From the NCBI GenBank assembly GCA_029783825.1, contig JAREIK010016134.1, positions 61,515-125,514 on the forward strand: 64,000 bases of DNA. Reading direction: 5' to 3'. The translations under genes and the position numbers were made by a program. How positions within the stretch are numbered: the stretch's first letter is position 1; the number at the start of each line of letters is the position of its first letter. The notes under the pieces are model-generated. The model saw only the letters and a program-made list of their open reading frames with translations. It was not told the DNA's origin and ran no database searches. Below, one piece after another: positions 1 through 12,959 of the stretch. The stretch is from Sapria himalayana (lineage: Eukaryota > Streptophyta > Magnoliopsida > Malpighiales > Rafflesiaceae).

Positions 1-2950
1 GAAGAGGTGTATTGGAAGCAAAGTCCAAAGATTAAGTGGCTTAAGGAAGGGGACGATTATACAAAATTCTTCCACACGATATTAAAAATCAAGAATGAAA
101 AACAAAAGATTAAAGGCATTAGAAACATAGAAGGGGAGTGGGTAGATAATGAAGATCAAATAAAGTAGAATTAGAAGAATAGTTTAAAAAATAGCTTGGT
201 GAAAATATAGCATGTAGAGGCAACTCGTTATTGCAAGACTATCACATGTAAGGTTATTGTAGAAGAAAAGAGTAAATTATAGATTTCCTAGAATAAGAGG
301 AAATAAAGAAAGTTGTTTTCAGTATGAATAAAGATAGTGCACAAGGGCCAGATGGATGGAACAATGATTTCTTTCAAAGAAGCTGACATATAAGTAAAAA
401 AGACCTAATAAAAGAAATTAAATTGATATTTTCAAGAGTAGATATCACAAAATCAGGGCTAGCTCTTTCGTTGTATAGATACCCAAATGTGATAACCCAC
501 AGAAATGTGAAAATTTCAGGCCAATAACTTATTCAACTCAGTTTATAAGATATTAGCAAATTTACTAAGAATAGATTATTTAAAATCCTTCCAAATATAA
601 TATCAGAGGAAGAAACCTTGTTTTTTTTAAAATAGATTAATTATAAAAAATATAAGCTTAGCCTTGGAAATGATGAGAAAAATTGGGAACAAAGAAAAGA
701 TTGATAATGTGGTAATAAAATGGATCTATCAAAAGCTTTTGACAGAGTAGAATGGGATATTCTATGTTACACTTTGAGAAAAATGAAGTTTCTTAGAAAC
801 CTAGATAGATTTGATTTTCAGATGCATTTCTAACATATGATTGAGAATTCTAGTAATATGGAAAAAAAAAGGAGAATTCAAACCAATAAGAGGTCTAAGG
901 CAAGGAGACCCATTATCACCTTGTTATTGAACATATATTTGGAATTGTTCATTTAAATTTGAAACAAAGAATGAAAAAAGGAAAATCCTTGCTTTTAAGC
1001 AACCAAAAAAAACACCTTTAGTGGGTTGCATGGCATAGTAGATGATGTAATCATATTCATAAATGCAAACAATAAATCATGAGTAATCTAATGGATATAC
1101 TTCAGACCTTTGAGGAGGAAACATATCAAATAGTGAATAAAGTAAATACTAGTTTATTATAGCAAAGAAAACACATAAAAGAATTGCACAAAGAATAAAA
1201 ATGATCACGGATTTACCCAAAAGAAATGAGCTTTAATGTATTTTGGTTGCACAATATATAAAGGTAGGTTAAAGAATAATAACTATGTTTTTTAATAGGA
1301 AAAATGAGAAAGAAAATAGCAGGATGGAAAGATACCTCTTATGTTTTGGAAGAAGGAATTCACTAATATCACATGTACTACAAGGCATATTAACACATAT
1401 ATTAATGAATATACAGCCATCAAAAAATTTTATAAAAATAACTAGAGAAGGAAATAGCTTCTTTCCTCTGAGAGAAAATTAAAGGAAACCCAAAATTACA
1501 CTGAAAAAAATAGAAAGACTTATGTCATCCAAAAGAAGAAGCAGTATTAGGTTTAATTAGCTTGAAAGATATAAAAAATACATGGGCTTGTAATAACTAT
1601 GGAGACAAAAAGAAATTGATAGTCTTTGGGCAAGATTTATAAGAGCTAAATATGAAGTGAATAAATGACTCTTTAAAAGATACTAGGAAGGCTTCTAAAA
1701 CCTGGAAATTAATGTTAAAACATAAAGAAATAGTATATAAGCACTCAATACTAAAAAAGAGGGTGAAAATGGATGATCAAGGTAATTTTACAAATGAAAT
1801 TGGAAAAAACATAGTAAGAAATAAAGGTAAAACTCTACCTATATATAATTTTATTTAGGAAAGTGAGGCACCACAATATATAAACACCTTTATCTGGAAG
1901 TTCTCTCAAATGTTATTTTAATAGTTGGGAATATACAAGAAAAGGGTATAAGGTTAGCATAAAATTATGAATGCTACTCTATAGTAGTGGAAAATATAGA
2001 GGCATTGTTTTCTAAAGGCAAAATTGCCACAGAAGTGTTGAATCAATTATAAAACTCTCCACAATATTAAGCATAAGGAAGTCGGCTTAAAGCCAAACTT
2101 TTATGCTGGAATAAGCTATACCTCTAGTAATAAAATCCTTAGATGTACTCGGAACAACCTAACACTTATAGTAATTTTGTGTATATGGAAAGCTAGAAAC
2201 AAAGTAGATTTGATTCAGTCAAGATAAAGGCAAAATATATTTTAGAAGATATTAAAAAAAGAGTTTATGAATCTACCCGTTGCTATACCAATAAAAGTCA
2301 CAAATAAGGAAATAGAAGACAACATAGATAATGAATGGAAGCCTCATGTGAATAAAATAAGTGGCAAGGGATTCAAATTACTAAATGGATTATGCTACCA
2401 TAGGGAGGTCTAGCACTAGACATGGATGGAATTTTAATAGAGAAATGGGAGAGGTAGGTGGAGGAGTAATTAGGAACATGGAAGGAAGAATAGAAAGAGC
2501 CTTCACAATGAAAGACATTCTTCAAAAGACATTCTTTTGAAGAATAGGGACATGGATGGCAGTCTCGGCTTTGCACAAAGAAATTCAACCTTTATATAAA
2601 GCCTTAAAAAATTACAAGGAAAGTAATTATAAGAATATACAAATCAAGTGGATTCAAATTTACTAGTCGGTCTAGCGCAAATAGGTTGTACATGTGAGAT
2701 ACGAAGAAGACTTGAGAATATTAAAACCCTAATTAATGAGTTGGAGGCTTCCAAAACATATATATATAGGGAGGAAAATGTGCTCGTAGATAAGCTAGCA
2801 AAGAAGGGTTTGAGAGTATTCGGTAAGGGAAGACATACTATAAAGGATAAAGGGCTAGAAATACTGGATAAAATGAGATGTCCATACGTTAGAACACACA
2901 ATAAAAGCAAAGGGAAAGCACAAGTTGGGAAAACATCATTGGAAATATGA
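1..2950 (+). pseudogene. LINE A ORF2 remnant: reverse transcriptase and RNase H
   Basis: ORF2 copies LINE RNA by target-primed reverse transcription. Visible reverse transcriptase landmarks are DLSKAFDRVEWDIL (about 722-763), GLRQGDPLSP (about 891-920) and the active-site box near 1032-1046. At that box copies C and D read YADD, but here one base is lost and the Ala codon has become Val, so the catalytic box is frameshifted. A thumb-like stretch (ISHVLQGILTHILMN) lies at about 1363-1407. An RNase H domain follows: GEVGGGVIRNMEGRIERAF at about 2448-2504 and, after a frame change, VDSNLLV (about 2649) and REENVLVDKLAKKGL (about 2770-2814). The last open stretch ends at 2950. The endonuclease and ORF1 lie left of the window. 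Not functional. Confidence 0.88.
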
Positions 2951-4478
2951 TATATAAAGTTGGATATCTAAAAGCAGGTGGATAGCCACTATATAGAGAT
3001 TCCAAAACCACAACTAAAGGTGGGTTGGAGATTAGGAAAAGGAAAACTCGACAAATATTATGATTGAAATATTGACTGGAAGGCAAGCAAAGAGACTGAT
3101 ATAGATACTAAGTTTGTAGAATATAAGAAGCTATAGACTAGGTAGTCAAATTTTTAAATATTTAAATTATGGGCTTTTACATTGCCATGCTTGGTTTTTT
3201 TTTTGTTTAGATTTTAAGCAGAGAGCTAGATAGAAAGTAAGTTAGAAACATACAACATGAGGCTGGATTTCAAACATCTGGACAGAAGATTGTTTGAAGC
3301 AGTAGCATATATTTAGTGTCATGCATTACTGTGCTTGGGTTCTCTATCTAAAAAGCAAGCATGCTGGAGAAAAAACATTGATAAACAGATAAGCTAAAAA
3401 GAAAACCTAATGAATACATAAACCAATTTATATCAAAAAAGAAAGTTGGATAGCAACAAGAGGGAAAGCATGATTGAGAATATTACAAACAACATGATTC
3501 ATATATGATGTTTGTCTTATGTAATTCCTTTGCATTGTTGTGCTTGGTTTTTTGGTATGAAATGTAGCCATAGCTGGATACAAGCATGGATAAACATATT
3601 CTTTGGGTTTTGTATTGCTATGATTGGTGGCTTTCTGTCTAGATTTAAGGCAGACAACTGGATAGCAAGATGGTTTGCATTGCTGTGTTTAGTTTTTTTT
3701 GTTTGAAAAAATAAGCATGCTAGAGACAAGCATTGATAAATAGAAAGGCAGAAAATATGACTTTAAGAATACAAAAACCTACATGAAATTATACCAAAGT
3801 AGAAAGATGAATAGCTACAAGAAGGACAAACAAGATTGAGAATATAAAAGACAGCATGATTCATATATCTGGTGTTTGTCTCATGTCATTTCATTTGCAA
3901 TGTTGTTCTTGGTTTACTGATATGAAATTCAGGCATAACTGGATACAAGCATAGATAAATAGAAAGATAGAAAAATAGACCAAAAGATTACATAAACCAA
4001 TTTAGAATTATATCAAAGTATGTTGAAAAACACAAAGAAAAGCTAATAAAATCTCAGTAGCCAGGTCAAAATGATGAGAAGGATAAGGGCTTGGCATAGA
4101 AAGGGGCAGTTTAATAACAAAATAGGTTGGAAAAAGAAGATAGAGGCTAGATAACGACACAAACAAAGTGAAACTCTTATGTAACTAAAACAAACAGAAG
4201 CTAAACAGAAGAGAGGACTACATGAATAAGCAAGCCAGAAAAATAGTGAGCATCAAACGCTAAATAGATGGAAGAAAAAAGTCGAAGATTTTGAAAGTAT
4301 TTGTAAAACAAAAGAAAGCTTTTTAATTATAGATAGATGACATGTATCTAGGGTATGTTTATGTTTTGTTAAAGACTTACTGTGTAAGGAAATTACTTAT
4401 GTGTTGAAAATTTTAGTGAACCCATGATTATCCTCCAAAAAAAAGTGAAGGTTTGTTAAATAATAAAACAACTTTTTT
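2951..4478 (+). repeat. LINE A 3' untranslated region with a ~360 bp internal duplication
   Basis: There is no coding signal here. Two landmarks repeat at nearly the same distance: GATTGAGAATAT at 3472 and 3834 (362 bp apart), and a GCATT-TGTGCTTGG-type sequence at about 3532 and 3896, with related copies at about 3321 and 3677. The block about 3300-4020 is therefore roughly two degenerate copies of a 360 bp unit. LINE D has a similar duplication of about 350 bp in its 3' untranslated region, which suggests a family trait. The region ends in the conserved 3' terminus at about 4430-4478. Confidence 0.7.
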
Positions 4479-7400
4479 AAAAAAACTAAAAAATAAAAAA
4501 AAAAGAAGAATAAAAAGAATAAGAAGAATAAGAAGAATAAGAAGAATAAAAAGAATAATAGAATAATAAGAATAATAAGAATAAGAAGAATAAGAAGAAT
4601 AAGGAGAATAAGGAGAATAAGAATAAAAAGAATGTGAATAATAAGTAGGAATAAGAAGAATAAGAAATATAAGAGTATATAAAAATAAGAAGAATATGAA
4701 AATATGAAGAATCAGAATAATAGAAAGATTAAAAGAATAAGAAGAATAAGATTAATAAGAAGAATAAGTAGAAAAGAAAAAATAAGAAGAATAAGAAGAA
4801 TAATATGAATAAAAGTATAAAATTTATAAAAAGAATAAGAATAATAAGAAGAATAAGAAGAATAAGAAGAATAGAAGAATAAGAAGAATAAGAAGAATAA
4901 GAAGAATTTGAGAAATAACAGGATAAGAAGAATAATAAGAATAAGAACAAGAAGAATAGAAATAATTAGAAGGGTAATAAGTATAAGAAGGATAAGAAGC
5001 ATATGAAATATAAGAATGATTAGAAGGAAAAGAAGGATTAGAAGGAATAGAATGATAAAAAGAATAAGAAGGATAAGAAGGCTAAGAAGGATAACATGGT
5101 AACAGGATAACATGGAAAAGAAGGATAGTTAGGATAAGAAAGATAAGAAGAATAATAAGAATAAGTAGAATAAAAAGAATAATAAAAAGAAGAATAATAA
5201 GACTAAAAAGAATAAAAAAGATAAGAATAATAAGATAAATAAGAAGAATAAGAAGACTAAGAAGAAAAAGAAGAATAAGAAAAAAAAGAACAATAAGAAG
5301 AATAAGAAGAAATGGAAGAATAAGATTACTAAAAAGAATAATAAAATTAGAAGAACAAGTAGAATATGAAGAATAATAAGAATAAGAAGAATAAATAATA
5401 TAATAAGAATAAGATAAATATGAAGAATAAAATGAAAGGAAGAATGAGAAGAATAAGAACAAAAATAAGAATACAAAGAATAGAAGTATAAGAAGGATAA
5501 TTATAATAAGAAGAAAGAATAAGAAGAATAAGAAGAATAAGCAGAATAAGAAAGATAATAAGAATAAGAAGGATAAGAAATATAAGAAGAATAAGAAGAA
5601 TGAGAAGAATTATAAGAATAACAAGAACAAAAAGAATAAGAAAGATAAGGAGAATAAGAATAATAAGAATAATAAAAAATATGAGTAATAAATAGAATAA
5701 AAAGAATAAGAAGAATAAGAAGAATAAGAAGAATAAGAAGAATAAGAAGAATAAGAAGAATAAGAAGAATAAGAATAATAAGAAGAATAAGAATAATAAG
5801 AATAATAAGAATAATAAGAATAATAAGAATAATAAGAATAATAAGAATAATAAGAATAATAAGAAGAATAAGAAGTATAAGAAGAATAAGAAGAATAAGA
5901 AGAATAAAAAGAATAAAAAGAATAAGAGGAATAAGAAGATAAAAATAATAAGTATAAGAAGATAAAGAAAAAGAAGAAGAAAAAAGAAGATTTAGAAGAA
6001 TAAAAAGAATAAGAAGAATAAAAAAATTAAAAAGAATAAGAAGAAATAAAAAAGAATAAGAATAATAACAATAATAATAATTATTATTATTATTAGAATA
6101 AAAGAAAAAGAAGAACAAGAAAATAAGAAGTATAAGAAAAATACGAAGTATATGAAGAATATAAATAATAATTAGAATAAGAAGAATAAGAAGAATACTG
6201 AAGAATAAGATATATAAGAAGAATAAAAAATAAAAAATTAAGAAGAATAATAAAAAAAGAAGATTATAAATTATTAGATGAATAAGAATAATACAAAGAA
6301 TAAGAAGAATAAAAAGAAGAAGAAACTAGAATAATAACAAAAAAAGAAGAATGAGAAAAATAAAAGATAAAGTTTGAATTAATACAATAAGTAAGATAAA
6401 AAGAATAAGATGAATATGAAGAATAGAAAAATATAAAGAATATGAAGAATAAGAAGAATAAGAAGAATAAAAAGAATAAGAAGAATAAGAAGAATAAGAA
6501 GAATAAGAAGAAAATGAAGAAAAAGAAGAAAATTAAGAATCAGAAAAATTAGAAGAAAATGTAAATTAAGAAGAATAATATGAATATGAAGAATAAGAAC
6601 AATATAAAGAATATGAAGAATAAGAACAATATAAAGAATATGAAGAATTTCTAGAATAATAAGAATAAAAAAATAAGAAGAATAATGAGAAGAATAATAT
6701 TTAAAAAAATAAGAAGTATAAGACGAATAAAAAAAATAAATAATATAAGAAGAATAAGATGAATAAAAATAATTAGGAGAATTTGAAGAATAAAGAAAAT
6801 AAGAATAAAGAATAAGAAGAATAAAAATAATAAAAAGTATAAAAAGAATAAAAAGAATAAGTAGTGGAATAAGAATAAGAAGAATTGAAGAATAAAAAGA
6901 ATAAGAAAAATAAGCAGAACAGAACAATAAGTAGAATCAGATAATAAGTGATTATAAGAATAATAAGAAAAGAAGAATAAGAATAAGAATAATAATAGGA
7001 ATAATAATAGGAAGAAAAGAATAAGAATAAGAATAAAGTACAATAGAATAAGATGAATAAGATTATTAAGATGAATTATAAGGTGAATTATAAGATGAAT
7101 TATTAAGATTAAAAAATAATAATAGGAAGATATCAAAAAAATAAGAATAAGATTATTAAGATGAATAAGATGAATTATAAGAATAAGTACAATAAGAAGA
7201 AAAGAATAAAAAAAGAAAAAGAAGAAGTAATATAAGAAGAATAGAATGAATAAGAATAATAATAATAATATGAAGAATAAGAAGAAAATAAGAGAATAAG
7301 AAAACGAAGAACAAGAAGGAAAGTAGAATAACATGAATATGAAGAATAAGTTGAATAAGAAGAATAAAGAAGAATAAGAAGAAATATAAGAATATGAAGA

Positions 7401-8139
7401 ATAAGAAGAATAATAAAAAACAAAAGATTAAAAAGTATAAGAAGAATAAGAAAAATTAGAATAATAATAAGAATAAGTAGAATAATGAGATAAAAAAATA
7501 AGAAAAAAAGAAAATAAGAAGAATAATGAATAAGAATAAAAAGAAGAATAAGAAGAAGAAAAAGAGTAAAAAGAAAATGAAGAATGTGAATAATAAGTAG
7601 ATTTAGAAGAATAAGAATAATAACAAGAAATAGAAAATAAGAAGAAATAGAGAATAAGAAGAATTAGAAAAATAAGTAGAATAAGAAGAATAAGTAATAT
7701 AAAAAGAATAAAATGAATAAGAAGAATAAGAAGAATATGAATAAAAAGGAGAATAAGCAGAAAAATAAGAATAAGAATAATTAGTAAAATACCAATATTA
7801 ATAAGAAAAGAATAATAAGAAGAATATGGAGAATAATAAAAATGATAAGAATTTGAATATGAAAAGAATAAAAGAATAAGAAGAATAAGAAACATAAGTA
7901 GAATGATAAGAATTTAAATAATGAGAAGAATATGAAGACTAAGATAAATAATAGAATAAGAAGATAAAGGAGAATAAGAAGAAAAGGAAGAATACGAATA
8001 ATAAGAAGAATAAGAATAATAAAAAAAAATGAAGAATAAGAAGAATAAGAAGAATAAGAAGAATAAGAAGAATGCAAATAATAAGTATAATAAGGAGATA
8101 AGAATAATAAAGAGGATAAAATGAATAATGAGAAGGACA
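4479..8139 (+). repeat. (AAGAAT)n hexanucleotide array, + orientation, tail of LINE A
   Basis: About 3.7 kb of degenerate AAGAAT repeat, with interspersed AAT, AAG and single-base variants, starts directly at the LINE A 3' A-rich end. Purines dominate the + strand throughout. Open frames on the opposite strand encode only Leu/Ile, Phe/Leu or Ser/Tyr runs expected from the repeat and are not genes. Most likely this is an expanded LINE tail. Confidence 0.93.
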
Positions 8140-10070
8140 ATTACTTGTTGTTCTTATTCTTAATTTTATTCTTATTCTTGTTATTCTTGTTATTCTTTTT
8201 ATTCTTCTTATTCTTCTGATTATTCTGATTCTTCTTATTCTTCTGATTCTTCTTATTAATCTTATTCTTTTGATATTATTTATTATTCTAATTATTAGTC
8301 TTCTTGTTCTTCTTCATGTTCTTCTTCTTTTTCTTCTTATTCTACTTATTTTTCAAATTCTTCTTATACTTCTTAGTAATCTTATTTTTCTTAGTAATCT
8401 TATTCTTTATTTTCTTCTTTTTCTTCCTATTATTCTTATTCTTGTTATTCTTATTTATCTTCTTATTCTTCTTATTCTTATTATTCATCTTAGTATTATT
8501 ATTCTACTTATTCTTCTTATTTTTCTTTTTTCTTGTTCTTATTCTTTGTATTCATCTTATTTTTTAAATATTCATATTCTTATTATTCATATTATTTTTA
8601 TTATTCTTGTTATCCTTCTTGTCCTTCTTATCCTTCTAATCATTCATATCCAATTTATCCTTCTTATACATCTAATACTTCTTTTCCTTGTTATCTATCT
8701 TATGATTTTATCCTTCTTATCATTCTTATTTTTTTTATTCTTCTTCTTCAGTTTCTGTTCTTATTCTTTTTCTTATTCTTTTTATTCTTATTATAATTGT
8801 TATTTCTTTTATAATTCTAATTCTTCTTATTCTACTTATTCTTCTATTTCTTATTTTCTTCTTAATCTTCTATTTTTCAACTATTCTAATTATTCTTATT
8901 CATCTAATTCTTTATATATCTTTTATTTTTTTATTTATCTTAATCTTTTTATTTTTCTTATTCTTCTTATTTTCCTTATTCTTCTTATTCTTTTTATTCT
9001 TCTTATTTTTTATATTCTTCTTATATTTGTATTCATTTTAGTTTTATTATATTACATATTTTTCTAATTCTTTTAATTATTTTTTTTCTATTTTTTTCTT
9101 ATTCTTCTTTTTATTATTATTCTTTCTTGTACTACTTATTCTAATTATTCTTCATTAACTTAATATTCTTTTTATTCTTCTTATTATTCTTATTATTTTA
9201 TCCTTTCTATTCTTCTTATTATTCTTATTATTATTATTATTGTTATTATCTTCTAATTCCTCTTATTAATCTTATTCTTCTTATTATTCTTATTATTCTT
9301 ATTCTTATTATTCTTCTTATACATCTTATACATCTTATTCTTCTTATTCTTCTTATTCTTATTATTCTTCTTATTCTCTTATACTTCTTATTCGTCTTAT
9401 AATTCTTATTCTTCTTATTATTCTTATTCTTCTTATACTTCTTATTATTCTTATTCTTCTTATACTTCTTATTTTTCTTATTCTTTTTATTCTTCTTATT
9501 CTTCTTATTCTTCTTATTCTTCTTATTCTAATTATTCTTTTTATTCTAATTATTCTTCTTATTCTTCTTATTCTTCTTATTCTATTATTCTTTTTATTCT
9601 TCTTATTCTAATTATTCTTCTTATTCTTCTTATTCTTCTTTTCTTCTTATTCTAATTATTCTTCTTATTCTTCTTATTCTTCTTATTCTAATTATTCTTC
9701 TTATTCTTCTTATTCTATTATTCTTCTTATTCTTATTATTATTATTTTTTATTCTTGGATTTTTTTTATTCATCTTATTCTTCTTAATCTTTTTATTCTT
9801 CTTATTCTTCTTATTCTTCTTATTCTTCATATTATTATTATTAGTATTTTTCTTCTTCTTATCTTATTTTCTTTATATTCATCTTATTTTCTTATTCATA
9901 TTATTCTTCTTATCTTCCTTATACTTCTTATTATTCTGATTATTTTTTTTCTTCTTATTCTTCTTATTATTCTAATTCTTATTATTCTAATTCTTCTTAT
10001 TCTTCTTATTCTTCTTATTCTTCTTATTCTTCTTAGACATCATACTCATGTTTTCTTATTTTTCTTCTTA

Positions 10071-10103
<33 letters not shown>

Positions 10104-10245
10104 CCATTTTATACTTTTTATTCTTCTTATTCTTTTTATTCTTTGTATTCTTCTTATACTTATTCTTTTTATTTTATAATTCTTCATATTCATGTTATTT
10201 TTCTTATTCTTTTTATTCTTCTTATATTTCTTATAATATTTTCTT
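8140..10245 (-). repeat. (ATTCTT)n array, the AAGAAT repeat on the opposite strand
   Basis: At about 8125-8160 the array switches from AAGAAT to ATTCTT on the + strand within a few tens of bases. About 2.1 kb of ATTCTT repeat then runs up to the broken 3' edge of LINE B. In LINE B's orientation this is again an AAGAAT tail. The two halves form a very large imperfect inverted repeat. Confidence 0.93.
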
Positions 10246-12896
10246 ATTACCTAGCCCATATTTAGTTTTTATATATGACTCCCAAAGACTATCATTTTCT
10301 TTTAACCTCCACCAATTTTTACTTGCCCATGCTTTGGCCAAGTCATTTAGGATAATAAAACCTAAACACGTCTCCTCCTTTGGGTAGCATAAGTCCCCCC
10401 ATTTTTTCAAGTACAACATATTCTTTCCTTCTTTTTTCTCCCATAAAAAATTAACCATTTCTCTTTCGAATTTTCTTATAATACATTTTGGTGGTAGTAT
10501 TGACATTAAAATGTGTGCTAATGATCCTTGCAACACGTGTGAAATTAGTGATATTCTTTCTGCCATGTTTAATAGGTCCTCTTTCCAACTCACAATTTTT
10601 TTGTCTTATCTTTTCCACCAAGAATGAGAAATATTCCTCCTTTACTCTACCTTCATATCGGGAAACCCAAATTTATTAACTCCCCCTTCTTTTGTATAAA
10701 ACCTATAACCCTTTTGATCTTTTGGGTAATATTTTCTGACATTTTTTCCGCTATCATAAATTGAAATTTATTTTTATTTAACATTTGCACTGATTCCTCT
10801 TTGTTTGCAGCAGCCGCATAAGATCTTTCATAAAATGTCTACTTGCATTTGTTAATTCTATTATATCATCCACATATGCCAGGCACCTTATTAGTGGTGT
10901 GTATCTAGGCTACATATAAGCAAAAATACTACCACTTTTCACTTCCTCTTTCAGATTATTATAAAAATCTCTAAGTATATGTTAAATAGGGAAGGAGATA
11001 ATGGATCTTCCTATCTTAGTCCCCTTATTGGTGAAACTCTCCACCTACTTGCCCATTTTTAAAAATTTCAACCTATACACTGGAAAAACACCTATACATA
11101 ATGTCTATCCAGAATTCTCGAGAATCTCATCTTCCTCATAAAAAATCATAAAATATCCTATTCAACTCTATTAAATGCTTTTGACAAGTCTAACTCCATG
11201 ATTACATTATACCCTCTCACTCTAGCTCCTATTTCTCTTATCAATTCTAAAGTTAAATTGATATTTTCCATCATTAGCCTATTTTTGTTGAAGCCTACTT
11301 GCTCAAGGTAATAATTTTGGGAAGTATCCTACTGAGCCTATTATGGAGTATTTTAGCTAAGATCTTGTAAATTGTATTGCATAGGCTAATTGGCCTATAG
11401 TCTTCTCCTTTTTGTGGATTTGCTTTTTGGGAATCAACACTATATATGAACTAGCCCATGCTTTAGTAATATTTGCACCTGGAAAGATCCATGCTATGGC
11501 TGTAACTATTTCATCTTTTATTACGCTCCAACTACGTTGAAAAAAACCATTATTCAGCCATCTGGACCTGCAACACTATCTTTATTAGCATTAAATACAA
11601 CCTCTTTCACCTCTTCTTCTCTTGGTAGTACTTCTAACATTTCATTATCCTATTCCGTGACTTTTCTTTCAATTTTTTTCCATTAATGTATGCCTTCTAC
11701 AAGTGTTTGGCCCACATAAATAATCTCTGAAAAAACCTTTTAATTCATTTTTAATTTCTTCCTCTTTTTCAATCCATTCTCCATTTTCTTTTTAAAGCCT
11801 TTTATTCCTATTTTTGATTTCTAATTTTCGCCATTGTATTAAAAAACTTCGTATTTTTATCTCCATCTTTCAACCACTTAATTTTAGCTCTTTGTTTCCA
11901 TAGACTTGTTCCATATGCATTCTAAGTCTTAGTTCAGCTTGTGCTTTGCTAAGTTCTATTCTAGTTATGCTATCTTTCCTTTCTTCATACTCTAGTTATA
12001 GAGTAATTACTTTCTACTCAGCTTCTTGTATTTTTTGGTAATATTACCAAAAACATTCCACTTACTAAGGACCAGACACACTCTTCGCAATATCGGTGCC
12101 AGTACTTGCATGGGATTGCCCAATACTAGTTTTTCACATGATTCTCTTATAATCACGTCAAAGTCCTTATGCTTTCCCCACATATTTTTTTAATTTAAAA
12201 CCATTAGGTCTCCCCTCTCTCTTCTGGAGTGTTACCAAGAGTAGGCTATGATCTGAGCATGTTCTGCTTAAATATTGCACCTTTATTCCCCCCAGCTTAT
12301 CCAACCATTGTGCATTAAATAGCACCCGATCAAGTCTAAACCATATTGCACCTCTTTTCTTCCAGTTATTACACCAAGTGTAATTTGATCCTAAAAATTC
12401 TGCCTCTATTAATTTTGCACTGGCAATAGCATCATTAAAATGAGCTATCACTACTGAGTCAGGAAACCTTCCACCTCTTTTCTCGTATTACCTCTAATCA
12501 TATTGAAGTCCCCTCCTATAATTCACGGCAACTTCATTGCGGCAAATTTATCCATTTTTAACCAAAGCATCTTCCTTTCTTCTTTTGCATTACTTGCATA
12601 GACTACTGAAAAGATGAGCTCTGGCTATTTAACTATTTTAAAACTAACAATTTGATTAGTTTCTACAAAAATTTCAATGTCCATTGAATTATTCCACATA
12701 ACCCAAATCTTACCATTACCATTTGAAAATGCCTTATATAATCTTATTTTGTTTTATATTTCTCAAGCTTATTTCTATTACCATTGGTTCGGCTAGGATA
12801 ACAATTTTAAGTCTGTATTTTAATAAGTTTTCTAATTCTATTTATTGTAGGAATGTTCGTCACTCCTCTTCCATTCCAAAATAGACTATTCATCAT
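10231..12896 (-). pseudogene. LINE B ORF2: endonuclease and reverse transcriptase, 3' truncated
   Basis: The start is placed at 12896, where MMNSLFWNGRGVTN begins the apurinic-endonuclease-like domain; copies C and D have matching starts. The endonuclease shows IIGGDFN (about 12500-12530) and FTW-like YTWCNNWKKRGAIWFRLDRVL, then LSRTCSDHSLLL (about 12240-12275), where the usual Pro after SDH-S is Leu. The reverse transcriptase carries YVDD at 10865-10876 in place of the YADD of copies C and D. The open stretch 10231-10593 is the thumb and connector region (ISLISHVLQGSLAHILMS, then FLWEKKEGK). It ends at GLGNKKIL, where the hexanucleotide array begins. Several stops interrupt it, so it is inactive. 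Confidence 0.85.
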
Positions 12897-12959
12897 ATTT
12901 AAGTAAATCTTGCTTGAGCTCTAGTTGTGCATTTGGAGTCATATATTACATTTAAATAT

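Larger units (their letters stand above)
1..4478 (+). mobile_element. LINE copy A (plant L1 type), 3' two thirds, decayed
   Basis: This is a non-LTR retrotransposon entered in the middle of ORF2 at the window edge. It holds the region before the reverse transcriptase (KWLKEGDDYTKFFHT at about 32-78), the reverse transcriptase, a decayed C-terminal region, an RNase H domain and a long 3' untranslated region. The 3' end (about 4430-4478) carries a form of the family end motif, AATAAAACAAC followed by T and A runs, and then passes straight into the AAGAAT array. The same end appears in - strand copies C, D and E, which places A in the same family. It is the only copy on the + strand. Many stops and frameshifts show it is dead. 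Confidence 0.9.

Noticed and set aside
4712..9830. Many open frames encoding Leu/Ile/Phe-rich, Ser/Tyr-rich or Lys/Asn-rich proteins that look like membrane proteins
   Set aside because: They are translations of the AAGAAT/ATTCTT repeat in different frames. Composition is fixed by the hexamer, and there are no domains or codon signal.
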